DNA of 64,000 nucleotides from Burkholderia lata (GCF_000012945.1 NC_007510.1:124001-188000), one strand, 5' to 3'. Positions 9,901 through 18,507 are shown, counted from the stretch's first letter. Notes: a model not told the origin generated them from the letters alone. Program-made: numbers and translations.

Positions 9901-10931
9901 ACAAGGGGCACGGCGTCACGCAGCTGCCGGCCCCCGAGGCCTGCGCGCACGGCACCTTCGTGCCGCCGACGCTGATCGAGATCGGCAGCATCGACGAGCT
10001 GAAGCGCGAAGTGTTCGGCCCCGTGCTGCACGTGGTGCGTTACCGCCGCAGCCAGCTCGACAAGCTGCTGGAGCAGATCCGCGCGACCGGCTACGGCCTG
10101 ACGCTCGGCATCCACACGCGGATCGACGAGACGATCGCGCACGTGATCTCGAATGCGCACGTCGGTAACATCTACGTGAACCGCAACGTGATCGGCGCGG
10201 TGGTCGGCGTGCAGCCGTTCGGCGGCGAAGGGCTGTCGGGCACGGGCCCGAAGGCCGGCGGCGCGCTGTACCTGCAGCGCCTGCTCGCGACGCGTCCGTC
10301 GGGCCTGCCGCGTTCGCTCGCGCAGACGCTGATCGCGGACGGCGCGGTGGAAGGCGACGCGCGCGGCAACCCGGCGGCGGCGCTCACGACGCTGCGTGAC
10401 TGGCTGATCGAGCAGCGCGAGCCGGTGCTGGCGGCACGTTGCGACGGCTATCTGGCCCAGGTGCCGGCCGGTGCGACCGCAGTGTTGAGCGGTCCGACGG
10501 GCGAGCGAAACACGTATACACTCGGCCCGCGCGGCACGGTGTTGTGTGTCGCGGCGACGCCGGGCGGGGCGCGCGCGCAGTTCGCGGCGGTGCTGGCGAC
10601 CGGCAACCGTGCGCTGTTCGCGGGCGCGGCCGGCGAGGCGCTGGTCGCCGCGCTGCCGGCATCGTTGAAGGCACACGCGGTCGTGCGCAAGCAGGCCGAC
10701 GCGCCGTTCGACGCGGTGCTGTTCGAAGGCGACAGCGACGAACTGCAGACGCTCGTGAAGGACGTCGCGCAGCGGCCGGGCCCGATCGTGTCGGTGCAGG
10801 GCGTGTCGGTGGGCGCGTTCGAGAACGGCGATGCGGAAGATTACGCGCTGGAACGGCTGTTGACGGAGCGCTCGGTGAGCGTGAACACGGCCGCGGCGGG
10901 TGGCAATGCGAATTTGATGACGATCGGCTGA
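6999..10931 (+). CDS. putA: Trifunctional PutA: repressor, proline dehydrogenase and P5C dehydrogenase
   Basis: The 1310-residue protein oxidises proline to glutamate in two steps and represses its own gene. Order: a ribbon-helix-helix DNA-binding domain at residues 1-47 (TLGVKVDDLLRSRLKDAA), an FAD proline dehydrogenase barrel to about 570 (YEGPGISIKLSALHARYS, RLVKGAYWDTEIKRAQ), and an aldehyde dehydrogenase for glutamate semialdehyde (CISPWNFPLAIFMGQ, ETGGQNAMIVDSS, nucleophile C908 in GQRCSALR). A C-terminal inactive-ALDH-like region from about 1130 is seen in long PutA proteins. I start at ATG 6999 (MASTTLGVKV), which begins the RHH domain; an in-frame upstream start would add residues unlike the family. 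The start has only a weak ribosome site. GTTGCA operator sites lie 70-150 bp upstream. No putP transporter is in the window. Confidence 0.96.
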   Translation: MASTTLGVKVDDLLRSRLKDAAARLERTPHWLIKQAIFAYLERIEHGQLPPELSGHSGVTELADGQVADGDDDNSPHPFLEFAQNVQPQSVLRAAITAAYRRPEPECVPFLLGQARLPANLQADVQALATKLVEALREKSSGGGVEGLIHEFSLSSQEGVALMCLAEALLRIPDRATRDALIRDKISKGDWRSHVGHAPSLFVNAATWGLMITGKLVTTNSEAGLSSALTRLIGRGGEPLIRKGVDMAMRLMGEQFVTGETISEALANSRKYEARGFRYSYDMLGEAATTEEDAQRYYASYEQAIHAIGKAAGGRGIYEGPGISIKLSALHARYSRSQQDRTMSELLPRVRALALLARRYDIGLNIDAEEADRLELSLDLLEALCFDPDLAGWNGIGFVVQGYQKRCPFVIDYLIDLARRSRHRLMIRLVKGAYWDTEIKRAQVDGLEGYPVYTRKIYTDVSYLACAKKLLAAPDAVYPQFATHNAHTLAAIYQLAGQNYYPGQYEFQCLHGMGEPLYEEVTGRDKLNRPCRVYAPVGTHETLLAYLVRRLLENGANTSFVNRIADKTVAVKELVADPVDEASKVVPLGAPHAKIPLPRNLYGDERPNSMGLDLSNEHRLASLSSALLASAHFPWRAAPMLADDALADAPARDVRNPADQRDLVGTVSEATAEHVSAALAHAVAAAPIWQATPVDARADCLVRAADLLEAQMHTLMGLIVREAGKSLPNAIAEIREAVDFLRYYAAQIRDEFSNDTHRPLGPVVCISPWNFPLAIFMGQVAAALAAGNTVLAKPAEQTPLIAAQAVRLLREAGVPAGAVQLLPGTGETVGAALVADARTRAVMFTGSTEVARLINKTLSARLDPDGKPIPLIAETGGQNAMIVDSSALAEQVVADVMQSSFDSAGQRCSALRVLCLQDDVADRTLTMLKGAMHELALGNPDRLSTDVGPVIDGEAKQTIDTHVAAMKDKGHGVTQLPAPEACAHGTFVPPTLIEIGSIDELKREVFGPVLHVVRYRRSQLDKLLEQIRATGYGLTLGIHTRIDETIAHVISNAHVGNIYVNRNVIGAVVGVQPFGGEGLSGTGPKAGGALYLQRLLATRPSGLPRSLAQTLIADGAVEGDARGNPAAALTTLRDWLIEQREPVLAARCDGYLAQVPAGATAVLSGPTGERNTYTLGPRGTVLCVAATPGGARAQFAAVLATGNRALFAGAAGEALVAALPASLKAHAVVRKQADAPFDAVLFEGDSDELQTLVKDVAQRPGPIVSVQGVSVGAFENGDAEDYALERLLTERSVSVNTAAAGGNANLMTIG

Positions 10932-11015
10932 TCATCCTTGCCGTTCGGATCAAACAAAGGAAGCGGCAAGGCGATCCCGAAGCCGCTCCATTTACCCTGG
11001 TACCAAGGAGATGCT

Positions 11016-12155
11016 ATGCAACACACGATGAAAAAGCTGGCAGGCGCGACGTTTGTCGCCGTCATGTCGCTGGCGGGGACGGCCCATGCGGATGACGTGA
11101 AGATCGGTTACGCAGGGCCGATGACGGGCGCGCAGGCGCACTACGGCAAGGATATGCAGAACGGGATCGTGCTCGCGATCGAGGATTTCAACGCGACGAA
11201 CCCGAAGATCGGCGGCAAGCCGGTGAAGTTCGCACTCGACACGCAGGACGACCAGGCTGACCCGCGCACCGGCACGACGGTCGCGCAGAAGCTCGTCGAC
11301 GACGGCATCAAGGGCATGCTCGGCCACTTCAACTCGGGCACGACGATTCCGGCTTCGCGCATCTACGCGAACGCGGGCATTCCGCAGATCGCGATGGCGA
11401 CCGCACCGGAATACACGCAGCAGGGCTACAAGACGACCTTCCGCATGATGACGTCCGACACGCAGCAGGGCTCGGTGGCCGGCACGTTCGCGTCGAAGGA
11501 TCTCGGCATGAAGAAGATCGCGATCGTCGACGACCGCACGGCCTACGGCCAGGGTCTCGCCGACCAGTTCGAGAAGGCGGCGAAGGCAGGCGGCGCGTCG
11601 ATCGTCGACCGTGAATTCACGAACGACAAGGCGGTCGACTTCAAGGCAATCCTGACCAAGCTGAAGGCTCAGAAGCCGGATCTCGTCTACTACGGCGGCG
11701 CGGATTCGCAGGCTGCACCGATGGTCAAGCAGATGAAGACGCTCGGCATCACGGCTCCGCTGATGAGCGGCGAAATGGTGAAGACGCCGACGTTCCTGAA
11801 GATCGCGGGCAACGCGGCCGACGGCACGATCGCTTCGCTGGCAGGTCTCCCGCTGGAAGAAATGCCGGGCGGCAAGACGTACGCCGACAAGTACAAGAAG
11901 CGCTTCGGCGAAGACGTGCAGACGTACTCGCCGTACGCGTACGACGGCGCGATGGCCCTGTTCAACGCGATGAAGAAGGCCGATTCGACCGATCCGGCGA
12001 AGTACCTGCCGCTGCTCGCGAAGACCGACATGGCCGGCGTGACGTCGACGCACGTCGCGTATGACGCGAAGGGCGACCTGAAGAACGGCGGCATCACGAT
12101 GTACAAGGTCGAGAAGGGCGAGTGGAAGCCGCTGAAGAGCATCGGCGGCAAGTAA
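11016..12155 (+). CDS. Branched-chain amino acid ABC transporter substrate-binding protein (LivK type)
   Basis: The 379-residue periplasmic type I binding protein would capture leucine, isoleucine, valine or a related amino acid for an ABC importer. The signal peptide spans residues 1-25 (ends GTAHA), followed by DDVKIGYAGPMTGAQAHYGKDM, GHFNSGTTIPASRIYANAG and DSQAAPMVKQMK, all typical of the LivJ/LivK family. ATG 11016 is chosen because AAGGAG lies 6 nt upstream; ATG 11011 is in another frame. It follows putA by 84 bp and is closed by a strong terminator. No livH, livM, livG or livF is nearby, so it must serve a permease encoded elsewhere. Its specificity, and whether it relates to proline, cannot be read from the sequence. 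Confidence 0.92.
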   Translation: MQHTMKKLAGATFVAVMSLAGTAHADDVKIGYAGPMTGAQAHYGKDMQNGIVLAIEDFNATNPKIGGKPVKFALDTQDDQADPRTGTTVAQKLVDDGIKGMLGHFNSGTTIPASRIYANAGIPQIAMATAPEYTQQGYKTTFRMMTSDTQQGSVAGTFASKDLGMKKIAIVDDRTAYGQGLADQFEKAAKAGGASIVDREFTNDKAVDFKAILTKLKAQKPDLVYYGGADSQAAPMVKQMKTLGITAPLMSGEMVKTPTFLKIAGNAADGTIASLAGLPLEEMPGGKTYADKYKKRFGEDVQTYSPYAYDGAMALFNAMKKADSTDPAKYLPLLAKTDMAGVTSTHVAYDAKGDLKNGGITMYKVEKGEWKPLKSIGGK

Positions 12156-12212
12156 GCACCTGCGATGTGACGCGTGGGCGGCGGTGAATGTCGCCGCCCC
12201 GCCGATCATGCG

Positions 12213-12248
12213 AAAAAGCCACCGGGCCGTTGGGTCCGGTGGCTTTTT
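12213..12248. terminator. Bidirectional intrinsic terminator
   Basis: A perfect 13-bp stem (AAAAAGCCACCGG at 12213-12225, CCGGTGGCTTTTT at 12236-12248) encloses a 10-nt loop. It separates the rightward livK-type gene from the leftward acyl-CoA synthetase, and the flanking A and T runs suit both directions. Confidence 0.93.
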
Positions 12249-12272
12249 CTTTTTCCGCCGCCGCGCAGGCGG

Positions 12273-13781
12273 CTATTCGCGCCGCACGCGCAGCAGGAAC
12301 TTCTGCAGCTTGCCCGTCGGCGTGCGCGGCAGCGCCTGCGCGAACGTGAATTCGCGCGGGATCTTGTACGCGGCCAGTCGCTCGCCGCAGAACGCGCGCA
12401 ATGCATCGGCATCGGGGACGGTGCCCGCGCGCAGCACCACGTGCGCCACGACCGTCTCACCCCAATCGGGATGCGGGACGCCGACGACGGCCGCCTCGGC
12501 GATGTCCGGATGCGCGCCGAGCACGTCCTCCACTTCCTTCGAATAGACGTTCTCGCCGCCCGTCACGATCATGTCCTTCAGCCGGTCGACGATGAACAGG
12601 TAGCCATCCTGATCGATCCGCGCGATGTCGCCGGTGCGATACCAGCCGTCCGGCGCGAACGCGGCGCGCGTCGCGGCCGCATCGTCGAGATAGCCGAGCA
12701 TCATGCTGTCGGTCTTCAGCCAGATCTCGCCGGTCTCGCCCGGCTGCGCGTCGATGCCGTCCATCCGCACGACGCGCAGGTCGACGCCCGGGCCGCCCGT
12801 GCGGCCGATCGAACCGGCCTTCGCGATCTGCTCGTCCGGATACAGCGTCGTGCCGGCCGGGCCCGCTTCCGTCATGCCGTACACCTGGAAGAACGCATCG
12901 CTGCGATACGCGCGCGCGAGCCGTTCGGCCTGCGCGGGGCCGATCGGGCCGCCGCCGTACAGCCAGGCGCGCACGCTCGACAGGTCGAACGCCGCGAAGC
13001 CGTCGATCGTGTCGAGCGGCAGCAGGTACGACACCGGCGCGCCGAAATACAGCGTCACGCGTTCGCGCTCGACGGTCTGCAGGAATCGCAGCGGATGGTA
13101 TTCGCGCAGCAGCACGACGGTGCCGCCCGCATACAGCGTGCCGCCGAACCAGTTGTTGAGCGGCGACGAATGCCAGATCGGCATCGCCATCAGCGTGCGC
13201 TCGTGGCGGCCGATGCCGGTCGCGAGGGCCGCCTGCATCGCCGCGAGCGTCACGGTGCGGTGGCTGTGCACGCAGCCTTTCGGATGGCCGGTCGTGCCGG
13301 ACGTATAGAGGATCTGCGCGATGTCGCCGTCGGCCGGGTCGATGCCCGCGAGGCCGTCCATCGTTGCGCACAGCGTGTCGAAGCACGGCACGCCGTCGAG
13401 CTCGCCTTCGGTCACGAGCCGCCGCGCGGGATGCACGAGGCGTTCGACCACCGGTGCGAGCGCCACGTCGAACAGCAGCGCCTTGCTGCGGCTGTGTTCA
13501 AGCACGTAGTCGACTTCCGGCGCCTGCAGCTTGTGGTTGATCGGCACGAACGTCGCGCCGAGCCGCCACGCGCCGAACATCAGGTCGACGAAGGCCGGCG
13601 TGTTGAAGCACATCGCGGCGACGCGGTCGCCGGCCGCTATGCCGAGCGCGCTCAGCACGGCGGCCGCGCGGTGCGAGCGCTCGCGCGCGGCAGCATAGGT
13701 GATCGTCGCGGATTCGCTGACGAGGAACGGCTTGTCGGGCGTCGCACGGGCGGCGCGGTCAAGGGCGGCGACGAGGTTCAT
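12273..13781 (-). CDS. Class I adenylate-forming acyl-CoA synthetase
   Basis: A 502-residue ATP-dependent carboxylate-CoA ligase. Motifs in order: ILYTSGTTGHPKGCVHSH (about 160-177), YGMTEAGPAGTTLYP, GWYRTGDIARIDQDGY, KDMIVTGGENVYSKEVE, and near the C-terminus LPRTPTGKLQKFLLR with the catalytic lysine. The N-terminus (MNLVAALDRAARATPDKPFL) is normal, and the family range is 500-560. The gene lies 60 bp downstream of the AidB-like dehydrogenase on the same strand, so they are likely cotranscribed and perhaps jointly controlled by the divergent TetR protein. A medium- or branched-chain acyl substrate feeding the dehydrogenase is an inference. It belongs to a different subgroup from the partial synthetase at the window start. 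Confidence 0.93.
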   Translation of the reverse strand: MNLVAALDRAARATPDKPFLVSESATITYAAARERSHRAAAVLSALGIAAGDRVAAMCFNTPAFVDLMFGAWRLGATFVPINHKLQAPEVDYVLEHSRSKALLFDVALAPVVERLVHPARRLVTEGELDGVPCFDTLCATMDGLAGIDPADGDIAQILYTSGTTGHPKGCVHSHRTVTLAAMQAALATGIGRHERTLMAMPIWHSSPLNNWFGGTLYAGGTVVLLREYHPLRFLQTVERERVTLYFGAPVSYLLPLDTIDGFAAFDLSSVRAWLYGGGPIGPAQAERLARAYRSDAFFQVYGMTEAGPAGTTLYPDEQIAKAGSIGRTGGPGVDLRVVRMDGIDAQPGETGEIWLKTDSMMLGYLDDAAATRAAFAPDGWYRTGDIARIDQDGYLFIVDRLKDMIVTGGENVYSKEVEDVLGAHPDIAEAAVVGVPHPDWGETVVAHVVLRAGTVPDADALRAFCGERLAAYKIPREFTFAQALPRTPTGKLQKFLLRVRRE

Positions 13782-13841
13782 CGGGACTCCGGGCGGGCGA
13801 TCGAAGGCGAACTGGGTCGTACTAAGCTATCCGAAACGGCA

Positions 13842-15494
13842 TCAGGCCGGGTACGCACGCTGCAGCAGCGCGGCGACGTCGATCGCGTGCGGGTCGAAGC
13901 CGCCCGCGATGCGGCCCCAGTCGGGCGCGGCGAGCCGCGTCGCGACGAATGCGTCGGCAACGGCTGCCGGCGCATCGCGGCGCAGCAGGCACGCCTGCGC
14001 GATCACCGCGAGCCGTTGCGCGAACACGCGGCCCGATGCCTCGAGCGTGTCGGCCGGCGCCGCGAGCATCACGCGCAGCGCATCGAGCGCCGCGCGGATG
14101 TGCGGTTCGCCCGCGCCGAGATCGGCGAGTTCGGCGAACAGCGCCTCAGCTGCGTCGGGCTCGCGCGATATCGCGCGCAGCACGTCGAGACACATCACGT
14201 TGCCCGAGCCTTCCCAGATCGAGTTGACGGGTGCCTCGCGGAACAGCCGCGCGATCGGGCCGTCGTCGACGTAGCCGTTGCCGCCGAACACTTCCATCAC
14301 CTCGCCGGTCAGCTCGACCGCGCGTTTGCATACCCAGAATTTCGCGGCGGGCGTGACGATCCGCTTCCATGCGCGTTCGCGCGGCGAGTCGTCGCGCTCG
14401 AACGCGTCGGCGAGACGCATCGAGAGAGACAGCGCCGCTTCGCTTTCGAGCGCGAGATCGGCGAGCACGGTACGCATCAGCGGCTGCTCGGCGAGTGCGC
14501 GCCCGAATGCATGGCGTTGGCGCGTGTACGCGATCGCCTGCACGACGCCCTGGCGCAGCATCGCCGCGCTGCCGAGCACGCAGTTCAGCCGCGTGTAGGT
14601 GGCCATCTCGATGATGGTCGGAATGCCGCGGCCTTCGTCGCCGAGCATGATGCCCCACGCGTCGTTCAGCTCGATCTCGCTGCTCGAGTTGCTGCGGTTG
14701 CCGACCTTGTCCTTCAGCCGCTGGATCTCGACCGCGTTCTTCGTGCCGTCCGGCCGCCAGCGCGGCACGTAGAAGCACGACGGGCTGCCGGCCTCGGTGC
14801 GCGCGACGACCAGGTGCGCGTCGCACATCGGTGCGGAGAAAAACCATTTGTGGCCGCGCAGCCGGTATTCGCCGCCGCGGCCGCCCGCGCCGACGGCGGT
14901 CGCGAGCGTCGTATTTGCGCGCACGTCGGAGCCGCCCTGTTTCTCGGTCATGCCCATGCCGAACCAGATCGAGCGTTTTTCGGCGACCGGCACGTCGCGC
15001 GGATCGTAATCGTTGCTGTAGAGCTTGTCGCGCAGCAGGTCCCACAGCGCGGGCTCCTTCTGCAGCACGGGGATCGCGGCCTGCGTCATCGTCGCCGGGC
15101 ACAGCGTGCCGGCCTCGATTTGGCCATGCAGGTAGAAGCCGGCCGCGGTCGCGGCCCAGCGGCCGCGGCGCGACTCGCGGAAGGCGAGCGACACGAAGCC
15201 TTCGTGGCGGTACTGACCGAGGAGTGCGTGCCAGGCCGGGTGGAAGTCGACGCGGTCGATGCGCCGGCCGCGCCGGTCGAAGGTGTGCAGTTCCGGTGTG
15301 TGGTGGTTCGCTTCGTCGGCGAGCCGCGCAGTGTCGGCGCTGCCGAGTCGCGCGCCGTACGCGTCGAGCTGCGGCACGGCCCAGTCGGCGCCCGCGCGGA
15401 TGAGCGCGTCGCGCAGCGCGATGTCCGTCGCGAAGAGGTTATAGTCGACCAGTTCGTCGAACTGGTTCGTGACGGCGTGAGTCGATTCGGTCAT
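13842..15494 (-). CDS. aidB: AidB-like acyl-CoA dehydrogenase
   Basis: The 550-residue FAD enzyme resembles E. coli AidB over nearly its whole length: NQFDELVDYNLFATD, FHPAWH, IEAGTLCPATMTQAA, GMGMTEKQGGSDVRANTT, GHKWFFSAPMCDAHLV, RLKDKVGNRSNSSSEIE, EVFGGNGYVDDG and PVNSIWEGSGNVMCLDVLR. AidB proteins bind FAD and double-stranded DNA and have weak isovaleryl-CoA dehydrogenase activity in the adaptive response to alkylation. In Burkholderia such genes may be simply catabolic. ATG 15494 is preferred over an in-frame ATG 21 nt upstream because GGAGA sits 8 nt before it. An acyl-CoA synthetase follows and a TetR gene diverges, a context that suggests acyl-CoA metabolism more than DNA repair. Confidence 0.9.
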   Translation of the reverse strand: MTESTHAVTNQFDELVDYNLFATDIALRDALIRAGADWAVPQLDAYGARLGSADTARLADEANHHTPELHTFDRRGRRIDRVDFHPAWHALLGQYRHEGFVSLAFRESRRGRWAATAAGFYLHGQIEAGTLCPATMTQAAIPVLQKEPALWDLLRDKLYSNDYDPRDVPVAEKRSIWFGMGMTEKQGGSDVRANTTLATAVGAGGRGGEYRLRGHKWFFSAPMCDAHLVVARTEAGSPSCFYVPRWRPDGTKNAVEIQRLKDKVGNRSNSSSEIELNDAWGIMLGDEGRGIPTIIEMATYTRLNCVLGSAAMLRQGVVQAIAYTRQRHAFGRALAEQPLMRTVLADLALESEAALSLSMRLADAFERDDSPRERAWKRIVTPAAKFWVCKRAVELTGEVMEVFGGNGYVDDGPIARLFREAPVNSIWEGSGNVMCLDVLRAISREPDAAEALFAELADLGAGEPHIRAALDALRVMLAAPADTLEASGRVFAQRLAVIAQACLLRRDAPAAVADAFVATRLAAPDWGRIAGGFDPHAIDVAALLQRAYPA

Positions 15495-15614
15495 CGAGGT
15501 TGTCTCCGGTCTCATGCTTCGCGGGCGGCCGGCGCCATGCCGCATGGATGGCGCTTCGGCGCCGGTTCCGGCCCCCGGTAAACCGCATTCCCTGCTGATT
15601 TCAGAGTAGCAAAT
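15495..15614. promoter_or_regulatory. Divergent promoter region between aidB-like gene and tetR-family gene
   Basis: This 120-bp shared region should carry promoters for both directions and the TetR-family operator. The stretch 15590-15614 is A/T-rich. I could not identify a convincing palindrome. Confidence 0.4.
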
Positions 15615-16283
15615 ATGCCGCCGCGACATGTTCAGGTTCCGGCGCCGCCCGGCCAGCCGGCGGCGCAACCCGCGCCCGCCTTGCGCCGCCGGCCGCGCCA
15701 GTCGCGCGCGCAGGCGAGTTCCGACGCGCTGCAGCAGGCGTTCGTTCAGCTTTTGCTCGAACGCGGCTACGCGAAGGCGACGATCCGCGAGATCGCGGCT
15801 GTCGCGGGCGTGAGCATCGGCACCTTCTACGAATATTTCGGCGACAAGCAGAGCCTCGCGGCGCTCTGCATCCACCGGCACGTGCTGGCGTTGGCCGACC
15901 GGCTGCGCGACACCGTGGCGCGACTGCGCGGCGCACCGCGGGCCGAACTCGCCGCCGTGCTCGTCGACCTGCAGGTCGATGCGATCGGCGCCGACGCGGC
16001 GCTATGGGGCGCGCTCTTCGCGCTGGAGCGGCAGGTGTCGCCGCTCACTGCCTACCGCCGGCATTACGACGCGTACGTCGCGCTGTGGCGCGACGCGCTC
16101 GCGCACGCGGCCGATCCGCCGCCGGCCGCACGGCTCGACGGGCTCGCGCGGATGGCGCACACGATCTGCTACGGCGGGCTTTCGCAGGCGTTGCTGACGC
16201 TCGGGCCCGCGTTCGACATCGCCGCGCTGCGCGGTGAACTGCGCGCGGTGCTGCTCGCCTATCTCGCGGCGGCCGGTCGGTAA
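15615..16283 (+). CDS. TetR-family transcriptional regulator
   Basis: The 222-residue protein has a proline/arginine-rich N-terminal extension (1-32). A TetR HTH follows at about 36-82 (LQQAFVQLLLERGYAKATI, REIAAVAGVSIGTFYEYFGD, KQSLAALC). The alpha-helical remainder is the ligand-binding domain. It is divergent from the AidB-like/acyl-CoA synthetase pair, the usual place for a local repressor responding to an acyl-CoA or related ligand. The ligand and targets are unknown. Confidence 0.9.
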   Translation: MPPRHVQVPAPPGQPAAQPAPALRRRPRQSRAQASSDALQQAFVQLLLERGYAKATIREIAAVAGVSIGTFYEYFGDKQSLAALCIHRHVLALADRLRDTVARLRGAPRAELAAVLVDLQVDAIGADAALWGALFALERQVSPLTAYRRHYDAYVALWRDALAHAADPPPAARLDGLARMAHTICYGGLSQALLTLGPAFDIAALRGELRAVLLAYLAAAGR

Positions 16284-16284
16284 T

Positions 16285-16296
16285 CCCCTAGGGGAA
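16285..16296. repeat. Perfect 12-bp palindrome TCCCCTAGGGGA
   Basis: It lies 1-13 bp after the tetR-family stop and about 195 bp before the aminotransferase operon. It contains the tetranucleotide CTAG, which is rare in proteobacterial genomes. It could be a regulator operator for the downstream operon. A second inverted repeat, AGCCATG at 16357-16363 with CATGGCT at 16373-16379, lies between it and the gene. Confidence 0.4.
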
Positions 16297-16491
16297 ATGC
16301 CTGATTCGCATGTCGCGCCGGCAGGCTAGCCTTGCCGTTGCGCGCGCTTCTCCAGGAGCCATGAGAAAAATGCATGGCTGCCATGACGAACTTTCGATTG
16401 TCCACCGATATTGGCTCGGGCTAAATCGTGCGGCAGATGCAGGCCGTGCGCGTCGCGCGCGGCCGCCCGAAGGACATCAGAAGGAGGAGTC

Positions 16492-17646
16492 ATGCGAAGC
16501 GCGACCGCGCCCCGTTCGAAACTGCCCGACGTCGGGACGACGATCTTCACGGTGATCGGCCAACTGGCTGCTCAGCACGATGCGTTGAACCTGTCGCAGG
16601 GTGCGCCGAATTTCGCGCCCGATCCGTCGCTCGTCGAAGGCGTCGCGCGCGCGATGCGCGACGGGCACAACCAGTACGCGCCGATGGCCGGCGTCATGGC
16701 GCTGCGCGAGCGGCTCGCCGAAAAGACCGAGGCGCTGTACGGGACGCACTACGACCCGGCCACCGAGATCACGGTGATCGCGAGCGCGAGCGAAGGGCTC
16801 TACGCGGCGATCAGCGCGCTCGTGCACCCGGGCGACGAGGTGATCTACTTCGAGCCGTCGTTCGACAGCTATGCGCCGATCGTGCGGCTGCAGGGCGCGA
16901 CGCCGGTGGCGATCAAGCTGTCGCCCGAGCATTTCCGCGTGAACTGGGACGAAGTCGCCGCGGCGATCAACCCGCGCACGCGGATGATCATCGTCAACAC
17001 GCCGCACAACCCGACCGCGACCGTATTCTCGGCCGACGATCTCGAACGGCTCGCGCAGCTCACGCGCGATACCGGCATCGTGATCCTGTCCGACGAGGTC
17101 TACGAGCACGTCGTGTTCGACGGCGCGCAGCACCAGAGCATGGCGCGCCATCGCGAGCTGGCCGAGCGCAGCGTGATCGTGTCGTCGTTCGGCAAGTCGT
17201 TCCACGTGACGGGCTGGCGGGTCGGCCATTGCGTCGCGCCGGCCGAGCTGATGGACGAGATCCGCAAGGTGCACCAGTTCATGGTGTTCGCGGCCGACAC
17301 GCCGATGCAGGTCGCGTTCGCGGAGATCCTCGCGCGACCGGACAGCTATCTCGGCCTGTCGGCGTTCTACCAGGCCAAGCGCGACCTGCTCGCGCGCGAG
17401 CTGGCCGATTCCCGTTTCGAGCTGCTGCCGAGCGAAGGCTCGTTCTTCATGCTCGCGCGCTTTCGCCACTTCTCGGACGAAAGCGACAGCGATTTCGTGC
17501 TGCGCCTGATCCGCGACGCGCGCGTCGCGACGATTCCGCTGTCGGCGTTCTACACCGACGGCACCGACGCCGGCGTGATCCGGCTCAGTTTTTCGAAGGA
17601 CGACGCGACGCTGGTCGAAGGCGCGCGGCGGCTGCGTTCGCTGTAA
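16492..17646 (+). CDS. PLP-dependent aminotransferase, methionine aminotransferase (YbdL) type
   Basis: A fold-type I aminotransferase of 384 residues. It shows LNLSQGAPNFAPDPSLVEGV, NQYAPMAGVMALRERLAEK, ASASEGLYAAI, NTPHNPTATVF and LSDEVYEHVVFDG. The PLP lysine is K235 in SSFGKSFHVTGWRVGHCVAP, and IRLSFSKDDATL lies near the end. This pattern and length match E. coli YbdL, which prefers methionine, histidine and phenylalanine as amino donors. ATG 16492 follows AAGGAGGAGT at ideal spacing. It heads a likely operon: a binding protein starts 57 bp downstream and an FAD oxidase follows, suggesting uptake and oxidation of an amino or hydroxy acid. Alternative calls such as kynurenine aminotransferase are possible. 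Confidence 0.88.
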   Translation: MRSATAPRSKLPDVGTTIFTVIGQLAAQHDALNLSQGAPNFAPDPSLVEGVARAMRDGHNQYAPMAGVMALRERLAEKTEALYGTHYDPATEITVIASASEGLYAAISALVHPGDEVIYFEPSFDSYAPIVRLQGATPVAIKLSPEHFRVNWDEVAAAINPRTRMIIVNTPHNPTATVFSADDLERLAQLTRDTGIVILSDEVYEHVVFDGAQHQSMARHRELAERSVIVSSFGKSFHVTGWRVGHCVAPAELMDEIRKVHQFMVFAADTPMQVAFAEILARPDSYLGLSAFYQAKRDLLARELADSRFELLPSEGSFFMLARFRHFSDESDSDFVLRLIRDARVATIPLSAFYTDGTDAGVIRLSFSKDDATLVEGARRLRSL

Positions 17647-17703
17647 AGCCCGTACGTAAACCAGCGACGGGAGCGTCGCATCGACCAGACACAGGAGATC
17701 ACG

Positions 17704-18492
17704 ATGAAGCACACGGCCACCCTGAAACTCGCGTTCGCACTCGCGTGCGCAATCGGCTCGGGCGCGGCGCTCGCCGATGCGCAGACGCTGCGCTTCGGCC
17801 TCGAGGCGCAATACCCGCCGTTCGAATCGAAAGCGCCGAACGGCGACCTGCAGGGCTTCGACATCGACGTCGGCAACGCGGTCTGCAAGACGGCGCAGTT
17901 GTCGTGCAAATGGGTCGAGACGTCGTTCGACGGCCTGATTCCCGCGCTGCAGGGCCGCAAGTTCGACGCGATCAATTCGGCGATGAACGCGACCGAGCAG
18001 CGGCGCCAGGCGATCGATTTCACGACGATCATCTATCGCGTGCCGACCCAGCTGATCGCGCGTACGGGCAGCGGCCTGCTGCCGACGCCGGAATCGCTGA
18101 AGGGCAAGCGTGTCGGCGTGCTGCAGGCGTCGATCCAGGAAACCTTCGCGAAGGCGCACTGGGAGCCGGCCGGCGTCGCGGTCGTCGCGTACCAGGACCA
18201 GAACCAGGCGTACGCGGACCTCGTGTCGGGCCGTCTCGACGCGACGCTCGTGCTCGCACCGTCCGGCCAGCGCGGCTTCCTGTCGCGCCCGGACGGCAAG
18301 GGCTTCTCGTTCGTCGGCCAGCCCGTGCGCGACGACAAGATCCTCGGCAGCGGCATCGCATTCGGGCTGCGCAAAGGCGACAGCGCGCTGAAGGCGAAAC
18401 TCGATGCGGCGATCGACAAGCTGAAGGCGGACGGCACGGTGAAGTCGCTCGGCCTGAAGTATTTCGGCGATATCGACATCTCGGCGAAGTAA
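17704..18492 (+). CDS. Polar amino acid ABC transporter substrate-binding protein (HisJ/ArgT family)
   Basis: The 262-residue periplasmic SBP_bac_3 protein has a signal peptide at 1-24 (ends GAALA), then TLRFGLEAQYPPFESKAPNG, LQGFDIDVGNAV, KFDAINSAMNATEQRR and GSGIAFGLRKGD. This is the usual lysine/arginine/ornithine- or histidine-binding pattern. Only the binding protein is present, without permease or ATPase. The ribosome site AGGAG is 5 nt before the ATG. It sits between an aminotransferase and an FAD oxidase in the same direction, so its ligand is probably the substrate of one of them. The exact ligand is unknown. Confidence 0.9.
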   Translation: MKHTATLKLAFALACAIGSGAALADAQTLRFGLEAQYPPFESKAPNGDLQGFDIDVGNAVCKTAQLSCKWVETSFDGLIPALQGRKFDAINSAMNATEQRRQAIDFTTIIYRVPTQLIARTGSGLLPTPESLKGKRVGVLQASIQETFAKAHWEPAGVAVVAYQDQNQAYADLVSGRLDATLVLAPSGQRGFLSRPDGKGFSFVGQPVRDDKILGSGIAFGLRKGDSALKAKLDAAIDKLKADGTVKSLGLKYFGDIDISAK

Positions 18493-18507
18493 GCGGAGCC
18501 GCACGCG

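Noticed and set aside
6957..10676. Very long open frame antisense to putA
   Set aside because: Arg/Ala/His-rich translation without motifs. It mirrors putA codon bias in G/C-rich DNA and the opposite strand has an unambiguous gene.
12174..15581. 1135-codon plus-strand frame opposite the acyl-CoA synthetase and AidB-like genes
   Set aside because: No family similarity and a composition typical of antisense shadows. It runs across two real genes and a terminator.
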